From contig NW_027488878.1 of assembly GCF_050948215.1 (NCBI RefSeq), positions 124,001 through 188,000 on the forward strand: 64,000 nucleotides of DNA, given 5' to 3'. The notes beneath the pieces were generated by a model. It had not been told where the DNA came from. It worked only from the letters and a program-made list of their open reading frames with translations, and did not search any database. Source of the stretch: Halictus rubicundus (Eukaryota > Arthropoda > Insecta > Hymenoptera > Halictidae). Below, piece by piece: positions 54,111 through 64,000 of this stretch. The position numbers and the translations under genes were made by a program. Position 1 is the stretch's first letter. The number at the start of each line of letters is the position of its first letter.

Positions 54111-57100
54111 CCTATTCTCTATCCTATCCTATCCTCTATCCTATCCTATTCTCTATCCTATCCTATCCTCTATCCTATCCTATCCTCTATCCTATCCTAT
54201 CCTCTATCCTATTCTACCCTCTATCCTTTTCTATCCTCTATCCTAGCCAATCCTATATCCTATTCTCTATCCTATCCTATCCTCTATCCTATCCTATCCT
54301 CTATCCTATCCAATCCACTATCCTATCCTATCCTCTATCCTATCCTATCCTCTATCCTATCCTATCCTCTATCCTATCCTATCGTTTATCCTTTCCTATC
54401 CTCTATCCTATCCTATCCTCTATCGTATCCTATCCTCTATCCTATACTATCCTCTATCCTATCCTCTATCCTATCCTCCATCCTATCCTATCCACTATTC
54501 TATCCTATCCTCTATCCTATCCTATCCTCTATCCTATCATATCCTCTATCCTATCCTACCCTCTATCCTATCCTATCCACTATCCTATCGTACCCTCAAT
54601 CCTATCCTATCCTCTATCCTATCCTATCCTCTATCCTATCCTATTCTCTATCCTATCCTATCCTCTATCCTATCCTATCCTCTATCCTATCCTCTATCAT
54701 ATTCTATCCTCTATCCTATCCAATCCTATATCCTATTCTCTATCCTATCCAATCCTATATCCTATTCTCCATCCTATCCTATCCTCTATCCTATCCTATC
54801 CTCTATCCCATCCTATCCTATCCTCTATCCTATCCTATCCTCTATCATATCCTATCCTCTATCCTATCCTATCCTCTATCCTATCCTATCCTCTATCCTA
54901 TCCTATCCTCTATCCTATCCTATCCTCTATCCTATCCTATCCTCTATCCTATCCTATCCTCTATCCTATCCTATCCTCTATCATATCCTATCCTCTATCC
55001 TATCTTATCCTCTATCCTATTCTATACTCTATCATATCCAATTATATATCCTATTCTCTATCCTATCCTATCCTCTATCCTATCCTATCCTCTATCCTAT
55101 CATATCCTCTATCCTATCCTATGCTCTATCCTATCCTATCCTCTATCCTATCCTATCCTCTATTCTATCCTCTCCTCTATCCTATCCTATCCTCTATCCT
55201 ATCCTATCCTCTATCATATCCTACCCTCTATCCTATCTTATCCTCTATCCTATTCTATCCTCTATCATATCCAATCCTATATCCTATTCTCTATCCTATC
55301 CTATCCTCTATCCTATCCTATCCTCTATCCTATCATATCCTCTATCCTATCCTATCCTCTATCCTATCCTATCCTCTATCCTATCCTATCCTCTATCCTA
55401 TCATATCCTCTATCCTATCCTATCCTCTATCCTATCCTATCCTCTATCCTATCCTATCCCCTATCCTATCCTATCCTCTATCCTATCCTATCCTCTATCC
55501 TATCCTATCCTCTATCCTATCCTATCCTCTATCCTATCCTATCCTCTATCCTATCCTATCCTCTATCCTATCCTATCCTCTATCCTATCCTATCCTCTAC
55601 CGTATATTATCCTCTATCCTATCCTATCCTCTACCCTATCCTATCCTCTATCCTATCCTGTCCTCTATCCTATCCTATTCTCTATCCTATCCTATCCTCT
55701 ATCCTATCCTATTCTCTATCCTATCCTATCCTCTATCCTATCCTATCCTCTATCCTATCCTATCCTCTATCCTATTCTACCCTCTATCCTTTTCTATCCT
55801 CTATCCTAGCCAATCCTATATCCTATTCTCTATCCTATCCTATCCTCTATCCTATCCTATCCTCTATCCTATCCAATCCACTATCCTATCCTATCCTCTA
55901 TCCTATCCTATCCTCTATCCTATCCTATCCTCTATCCTATCCTATCGTTTATCCTTTCCTATCCTCTATCCTATCCTATCCTCTATCGTATCCTATCCTC
56001 TATCCTATCCTATCCTCTATCCTATCCTCTATCCTATCCTCCATCCTATCCTATCCACTATTCTATCCTATCCTCTATCCTATCCTATCCTCTATCCTAT
56101 CATATCCTCTATCCTATCCTACCCTCTATCGTATCCTATCCACTATCCTATCGTACCCTCAATCCTATCCTATCCTCTATCCTATCCTATCCTCTATCCT
56201 ATCCTATCCTCTATCCTATCCTATCCTCTATCCTACCCTATCCACTATCCTATCGTACCCTCAATCCTATCCTATCCTCTATCCTATCCTATCCTCTATC
56301 CTATCCTATTCTCTATCCTATCCTATCCTCTATCCTATCCTATCCTCTATCCTATCCTATCCTCTATCCTATCCTATCCTCTATTCTATCCTATCCTCTA
56401 TCCTATCCTATCCTCTATCCTATCCTATCCTCTATCATATCCTACCCTCTATCCTATCTTATCCTCTATCCTATTCTATCCTCTATCATATCCAATCCTA
56501 TATCCTATTCTCTATCGTATCCTATCCTCTATCCTATCCTATCCTCTATCCTATCATATCCTCTATCCTATCCTATCCTCTATCCTACCCTATCCACTAT
56601 CCTATCGTACCCTCAATCCTATCCTATCCTCAATCCTATCCTATCCTCTATCCTATCCTATCCTCTATCCTATCCTATCCTCTATCCTATCCTATCCTCT
56701 ATCCTATCCTATCCTCTATCATATTCTATCCTCTATCCTATCCAATCCTATATCCTATTCTCTATCCTATCAAATCCTATATCCTATTCTCCATCCTATC
56801 CTATCCTCTATCCTATCCTATCCTCTATCGTATCCTATCCTCTATCCTATCCTATTCTCTATCCTATCCTATTCTCTATCCTATCCTATCCTCTATCCTA
56901 TCCTATCCTCTATCCTATCCTATCCTCTATCCTATTCTATCCTCTATCCAAGCCAATCCTATATCCTATTCTCTATCCTATCCTATCCTCTATCCTATCC
57001 TATCCTCTATCCTATCCAATCCACTATCCTATCCTATCCTCTATCCTATCCTATCATCTATCCTATCCTATCCTCTATCCTATCCTATCGTTTATCCTTT

Positions 57101-57819
57101 CCTATCCTCTATCCTATCCTATCCTCTATCGTATCCTATCCTCTATCCTATCCTATCCTCTATCCTATCCTCTATCCTATCCTCCATCCTATCCTATCCA
57201 CTATTCTATCCTATCCTCTATCCTATCCTATCATCTATCCTATCATATCCTCTATCCTATCCTACCCTCTATCCTATCCTATCCACTATCCTATCGTACC
57301 CTGAATCCTATCCTATCCTCTATCCTATCCTATCCTCTATCCTATCCTATTCTCTATGCTATCCTATCCTCTATCCTATCCTATCCTCTATCCTATCCTA
57401 TCCTATCCTCTATCCTATCCTATCCTCTATCCTATCCTATCCTCTATCATATCCTATCCTCTATCCTATCTTATCCTCTATCCTATTCTATCCTCTATCA
57501 TATCCAATCCTATATCCTATTCTCTATCCTATCCTATCCTCTATCCTATCCTATCCTCTATCCTATCCTATCCTCTATCCTATCATATCCTCTATCCTAT
57601 CCTATCCTCTCTCCTACCCTATCCACTATCCTATCGTACCCTCAATCCTATCCTATCCTCTATCCTATCCTATCCTCTATCCTATCCTATTCTCTATCCT
57701 ATCCTATCCTCTATCCTATCCTATCCTCTATCCTATCCTATCCTCTATCCTATCCTATCCTCTATCCTATCCTATCCTCTATCCTATTATATCCTCTATC
57801 CTATCCTATCCTCTATCCT

Positions 57820-59600
57820 ATCCAAACCCCTATCCGATCCTCTATCCTATCCTATCCTCTATCCTATCCTATCCTCTATCCTATCCAAACCCCAATCCGA
57901 TCCTCTATCCTATCCTATCCTATATCCTATCATATCCTCAATCCTATCGTATCCGCTATCCTATCCTATCCTCTATCCTATCCCATCCTCTGTCCAATCC
58001 TATTCCTCTATCCCATCCTATCCTCTATCCTATCCTATCCTCTATTCTATCCTATACTATACCCTATCCTATCCTCTATCCTATCCTATCCTCTATAATA
58101 TCGTATCCTCTATCCTATCCTATCCTCTATCCTACCCTATCCTATATCCTATCATATCCTCAATCCTATCGTATCCGCTATCCTATCCTATTCTCTATCC
58201 TATCCAATCCCTTAACCTATTCTCTATCCTATCCTATCCTCTATCCTATCCATTCCTCTGTCCTATCCGATCCTCTATCCTATCCTATCCTCTATCCTAT
58301 CCTATCCTCTATCCTATCCTCTTCTCTATAATATCCTCTATCCTATCGTATCCTCTATCCTATCCAATCCTCTGTCCTATCCGATCCTCTATCCTATCCT
58401 ATCCTCTATCCTATCCTATCCTCTATCCTATCCAAACCCCTATCCGATCCTCTATCCTATCCTATCCTATATCCTATCATATCCTCAATCCTATCGTATC
58501 CGCTATCCTATCCTATTCTCTATCCTATCCTATCCTCTATCCTATCCTATCCTCTATCCTATCCGATCCTCTATCCTATCCTATCCTCTATCCTATCCTA
58601 TCCTCTATCCTATTCTCTAGCCTATCCTATCCTCTACCCTATCCTATCCTCTATCCTATCCTATCCTCTATCCTATCCTATCCTCTATACTATCCTATCC
58701 TCTATCCTATCCCATCCTCTATCCAATCCTATTCCTCTATCCTATCCTATCCTCTATCCTATCCTATCCTCTATTCTATCCTATACTATACCCTATCCTA
58801 TCCTCTATCCTATCCTATCCTCTATAATATCGTATCCTCTATCCTATCCTATCCTCTATCCTACCCTATCCTCTATCCTATCCTATCCTCTATCCTATTA
58901 TATCCTCTATCCTATCCTATCCTCTCTCCTATCCTATCCTCTATCCTATCCTATCCTCTATCCTATCCAAACCCCTATCCGATCCTCTATCCTATCCTAT
59001 CCTATATCCTATCATATCCTCAATCCTATCGTATCCGCTATCCTATCCTATTCTCTATCCTATCCAATCCCTTATCCTATTCTCTATCCTATCCTATCCT
59101 CTATCCTATCCATTCCTCTGTCCTATCCGATCCTCTATCCTATCCTATCCTCTATCCTATCCTATCCTCTATCCTATCCTCTTCTCTATAATATCCTCTA
59201 TCCTATCGTATCCTCTATCCTATCCAATCCTCTGTCCTATCCGATCCTCTATCCTATCCTATCCTATCCTCTATCCTATCCTATCCTCTATCCTATCCAA
59301 ACCCCAATGCGATCCTCTATCCTATCCTATCCTATATCCTATCATATCCTCAATCCTATCGTATCCGCTATCCTATCCTATTCTCTATCCTATCCTATCC
59401 TCTATCCTATCCTATCCTCTATCCTATTCTCTAGCCTATCCTATCCTCTACCCTATCCTATCCTCTATCCTATCCTATCCTCTATCCTATCCTATCCTCT
59501 ATCCTATCCTATCCTCTATCCTATCCTATCCTCTATCCTATCCCATCCTCTATCCAATCCTATTCCTCTATCCTATCCTATCCTCTATCCTATCCTATCC
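57820..59600 (+). repeat. divergent variant block with AAACCCC and CCGATCC units
   Basis: A subfamily confined to this stretch: AAACCCC at 57,824, 57,897, 58,434, 58,969 and 59,299, usually followed by TATCCGATCC. TATTCCTCTATCC and CATTCCTCTGTCC six-base pentamer variants and CTTCTCTATAATATCC (58,321 and 59,181) also occur. Spacing of the last is 860 bp; AAACCCC 58,434/59,299 is 865, one extra pentamer. These variants are absent or nearly so from the rest of the window, so the block has evolved in isolation or been imported from another array. Confidence 0.82.
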
Positions 59601-60164
59601 TCTATTCTATCCTATCCTCTATCCTATCCTATCCTCTATCCTATCCTATCCCCTATCCTATCCTATCCTCTATCCTATCCTATCCTCTATCCTATCCTAT
59701 CCTCTATCCTATCCTATCCTCTATCCTATCCTATCCTCTATCCTATCCTATCCTCTATCCTATCCTATCCTCTATCCTATCCTATCCTCTACCGTATATT
59801 ATCCTCTATCCTATCCTATCCTCTACCCTATCCTATCCTCTATCCTATCCTATCCTCTATCCTATCCTATTCTCTATCCTATCCTATCCAATCCTATATC
59901 CTATTCTCTATCCTATCCTATCCTCTACCCTATCCTATCCTCTATCCTATCCTATTCTCTATCCTATCCTATCCTGTATCATATCCTATTCTCTATCCTA
60001 TCCAATCCTATATCCTATTCTCCATCCTATCCTATCCTCTATCCTATCCTATCCCCTATCGTATCCTATCCTCTATCCTATCCTTTCCTATCCTATCCTA
60101 TCGTCTATCATATCCTATCCTCTATCCTATCCTATCCTCTATCCTATTCTATCCTCTATCCTAG

Positions 60165-63100
60165 CCAATCCTATATCCTATTCTCCATCCTATCCTATCC
60201 TCTATCCTATCCTATCCTCTATCGTATATTATCCTCTATCCTATCCTATCCTCTACCCTATCCTATCCTCTATCCTATCCTATCCTCTATCCTATCCTAT
60301 TCTCTATCCTATCCTATCCTCTATCCTATCCTATTCTCTATCCTATCCTATCCTGTATCCTATCCTATCCTCTATCCTATCCTATCCTCTATCCTATTCT
60401 ACCCTCTATCCTATTCTATCCTCTATCCTAGCCAATCCTATATCCTATTCTCTATCCTATCCTATCCTCTATCCTATCCTATCCTCTATCCTATCCAATC
60501 CACTATCCTATCCTATCCTCTATCCTCTATCCTATCCTCTATCCTATCCTATCCTCTATCCTATCCTATCCTCTATCCTATCCTATCCGCTATCCTATCC
60601 AATCCTATATCCTATTCTCTATCCTATCCTATCCTCTACCCTATCCTATCCTCTATCCTATCCTATTCTCTATCCTATCCTATCCTGTATCATATCCTAT
60701 CCTCTATCCTATCCAATCCTATATCCTATTCTCCATCCTATCCTATCCTCTATCCTATCCTATCCTCTATCGTATCCTATCCTCTATGCTATCCTTTCCT
60801 ATCCTCTATCCTATCCTATCGTCTATCATATCCTATCCTCTATCCTATCCTATCCTCTATCCTATTCTATCCTCTATCCTAGCCAATCCTATATCCTATT
60901 CTCTATCCTATCCTATCCTCTATCGTATCCTATCCTCTATCCTATCCTATCCTCTATCCTATCCTATTCTCTATCCTATCCTATCCTCTATCCTATCCTA
61001 TCCTCTATCCTATCCTCTATCCTATCCTATCCTCTATCGTATCCTATCCTCTATCCTATCCTATCCCCTATCCTATCCTATCCTCTATCCTATCCTATCC
61101 TCTATCATATCCTATCCTCTATCCTATCCTATCCTCTATCCTATCCTATTCTCTATCCTATCCTATCCCCTATCCTATCCTATCCTCTATCCTATCCTAT
61201 CCTCTATCCTATCCTATCCTCTATCCTATCATATCCTCTATCCTATCCTACCCTCTATCCTATCCTATCCACTATCCTATCGTACCCTCAATCCTATCCT
61301 ATCCTCTATCCTATCCTATCCTCTATCCTATCCTATTCTCTATCCTATCCTATCCTCTATCCTATCCTATCCTCTATCCTATCCTCTATCCTATCCTATC
61401 CTATCCTCTATCCTATCCTATCCTCTATCCTATCCTCTATCCTATCCTATCCTATCCTCTATCCTATCCTATCCTCTATCCTATCCTATCGTTTATCCTA
61501 TCCTATCCTCTATCCTATCCTATCCTCTAACATATCCTATCCTCTATCCTATCCTATCCTCTATCCTATCCTATCCTCTATCCTATCCTCTATCCTATCC
61601 TATCCTCTATCCTATCCTATCCTCTATCCTATCCTATCCTATCCTCTATCCTATCCTATCCTCTATCCTATCCTATCCTCTATCGTATCCTATCCTCTAT
61701 CCTATCCTATCCTCTATCCTATCCTATCCGATATCCTATCCAATCCTATATCCTATTCTCTATCCTATCCTATTCTCTATCCTATCCTATCCTGTATCAT
61801 ATCCTATCCTCTATCCTATCCAATCCTATATCCTATTCTCCATCCTATCCTATCCTCTATCTTATCCTATCCTCTATCGTATATTATCCTCTATCCTATC
61901 CTATCCTCTACCCTATCCTATCCTCTATCCTATCCTATCCTCTATCCTATCCTATTCTCTATCCTATCCTATCCTCTATCCTATCCTATTCTCTATCCTA
62001 TCCTATCCTCTATCCTATCCTATCCTCTATCCTATCCTATCCTCTATCCTATTCTACCCTCTATCCTATTCTATCCTCTATCCTAGCCAATCCTATATCC
62101 TATTCTCTATCCTATCCTATCCTCTATCCTATCCTATCCTCTATCCTATCCAATCCACTATCCTATCCTATCCTCTATCCTCTATCCTATCCTCTATCCT
62201 ATCCTATCCTCTATCCTATCCTATCCTCTATCCTATCCTATCCGCTATCCTATCCAATCCTATATCCTATTCTCTATCCTATCCTATCCTCTACCCTATC
62301 CTATCCTCTATCCTATCCTATTCTCTATCCTATCCTATCCTGTATCATATCCTATTCTCTATCCTATCCAATCCTATATCCTATTCTCCATCCTATCCTA
62401 TCCTCTATCCTATCCTATCCCCTATCGTATCCTATCCTCTATCCTATCCTTTCCTATCCTATCCTATCGTCTATCATATCCTATCCTCTATCCTATCCTA
62501 TCCTCTATCCTATTCTATCCTCTATCCTAGCCAATCCTATATCCTATTCTCTATCCTATCCTATAATCTATCGTATCCTATCCTCTATCCTATCCAATCC
62601 ACTATCCTATCCTATCCACTATCCTATCCTATCCTCTATCCTATCCTATCCTCTATCATATCCTATCCACTATCCTATCCTATCCTATCCTCTATCCTAT
62701 CCTATCCTCTATACTATCCTATCGTTTATCCTATCCTATCCTCTATCCTATCCTATCCTCTATCCTATCCTATCCTCTATCCTATCCTATCCTATCCTCT
62801 ATCCTATCCTTTCCTCTAACCTATCCTATCCTCTATCATATCCTATCCTCTATCCTATCTTATCCTCTATCCTATCCTATCCTATCCTCTATACTATCCT
62901 ATCGTTTATCCTATCCTATCCTCTATCCTATCCTATCCTCTATCCTATCCTATCCTCTATCCCATCCTATCCTCTATCCTATCCTATCCTCTATCCTATC
63001 CTATCCTCTATCCTATCCTATCCTCTATCCTATCCTATCCTCTACCGTATATTATCCTCTATCCTATCCTATCCTCTACCCTATCCTATCCTCTATCCTA

Positions 63101-64000
63101 TCCTATCCTCTATCCTATCCTATTCTCTATCCTATCCTATCCTCTATCCTATCCTATTCTCTATCCTATCCTATCCTCTATCCTATCCTATCCTCTATCC
63201 TATCCTATCCTCTATCCTATTCTACCCTCTATCCTATTCTATCCTCTATCCTATCCTATCCTCTACCGTATATTATCCTCTATCCTATCCTATCCTCTAC
63301 CCTATCCTATCCTCTATCCTATCCTATCCTCTATCCTATCCTATCCTCTATCCTATCCTATCCTCTATCATATCCTATCCACTATCCTATCCTATCCTAT
63401 CCTCTACCCTATCCTATCCTCTATACTATCCTATCGTTTATCCTATCCTATCCTCTATCCTATCCTATCCTCTATCCTATCCTATCCTCTATCCTATCCT
63501 ATCCTATCCTCTATCCTATCCTATCCTCTAACCTATCCTATCCTCTATCATATCCTATCCTCTATCCTATCTTATCCTCTATCCTATCCTATCCTATCCT
63601 CTATACTATCCTATCGTTTATCCTATCCTATCCTCTATCCTATCCTATCCTCTATCGTATCCTATCCTCTATCCCATCCTATCCTCTATCCTATCCTATC
63701 CTCTATCCTATCCTATCCTCTATCCTATAATATCCTCTATCCTATCCTATCCTCTACCGTATATTATCCTCTATCCTATCCTATCCTCTACCCTATCCTA
63801 TCCTCTATCCTATCCTATCCTCTATCCTATCCTATTCTCTATCCTATCCTATCCTCTATCCTATCCTATTCTCTATCCTATCCTATCCTCTATCCTATCC
63901 TATCCTCTATCCTATCCTATCCTCTATCCTATTCTACCCTCTATCCTATTCTATCCTCTATCCTATCCTATCCTCTACCGTATATTATCCTCTATCCTAT
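60165..64000 (+). repeat. 12,277-bp offset segmental duplication, right copy (runs off window)
   Basis: Right copy of 47,888-51,723. It is still matching at the window edge, so its true length is unknown but at least 3,836 bp. Private changes include CCTTTCCTC at about 62,808 and CTATAATATCC at about 63,727. Confidence 0.93.

Larger units (their letters stand above)
42865..64000 (+). repeat. 17-bp minisatellite array, right segment
   Basis: The array resumes at once after the second insertion and continues to the window edge with the same unit. Its first 16 bp are the right copy of the candidate target duplication. Long apparent frames at 48,509-50,542, 55,121-57,304, 57,356-59,191 and 60,786-62,819 are repeat read-through. 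No gene or RNA is seen. Confidence 0.97.

Noticed and set aside
480..62819. Long plus-strand open frames (up to 799 codons) encoding Leu/Ser/Tyr/Pro/Ile repeats
   Set aside because: They follow automatically from a stop-free 17-bp repeat; all three frames give the same peptide period, frames end only at chance TAG or TAA variants, and no start, promoter or codon bias is seen.
1..64000. CRISPR array
   Set aside because: There are no repeat-spacer units; variation is substitution within a tandem repeat and the sequence is eukaryotic.

Overview
This window is almost entirely one eukaryotic tandem repeat. About 61.8 kb of the 64 kb (roughly 97 %) is a pyrimidine-rich minisatellite with a 17-bp unit, TATCCTATCCTATCCTC: three TATCC pentamers plus TC. 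The complementary strand is G-rich, (GGATA)3GA. Two unrelated islands interrupt the array: 12,101-12,385 (285 bp, GC-rich) and 40,943-42,864 (about 1.92 kb, AT-rich). I find no convincing intact protein-coding gene, rRNA, tRNA, CRISPR array or prokaryotic feature. Many plus-strand frames look open for hundreds of codons only because the repeat contains no stop in any plus frame. A 17-bp unit read in triplets gives a 51-bp, 17-residue peptide period in every frame.

Organism: a eukaryote with large heterochromatic arrays and active non-LTR retrotransposition. An insect or other arthropod is my best guess. The reasons are the R1-clade-like 3' end in the first island, the AT-rich, short-intron-like second island, and a pentamer one base from the arthropod telomere repeat (GGATA versus GGTTA). 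This is inference; no marker gene is present.

Layout: 1-12,100 array with a diverged 5.5-5.9 kb offset duplication, a 0.73/0.80-kb higher-order repeat (HOR) and the left half of a 1,704-bp offset duplication. 12,101-12,385: 5'-truncated poly(A) retroelement on the minus strand with an 18-bp target-site duplication. 12,386-40,942: array with 1,125-bp, about 5.0-kb, about 2.0-kb and 828-bp duplications or HORs. 40,943-42,864: second minus-strand poly(A)-ended insertion with a 16-17-bp duplication and no recognisable gene. 42,865-64,000: array with a 2.1-kb duplication, 712/221-bp HORs, a distinct variant block at 57.8-59.6 kb, and a very recent segmental duplication at an exact 12,277-bp offset that runs off the right edge.

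How it fits together: the array appears to evolve by repeated local duplication at several scales (17 bp, 0.7-0.9 kb, 1-2.5 kb, 5 kb, 12 kb). Length changes are mostly pentamers (5 bp), 7-bp TC+TATCC steps or whole 17-bp units. Both insertions have their poly(A) on the G-rich strand, pointing toward position 1, and both have target duplications about one repeat unit long. A telomere-like or subtelomeric/heterochromatic satellite acting as a retrotransposon landing zone is the most interesting reading.
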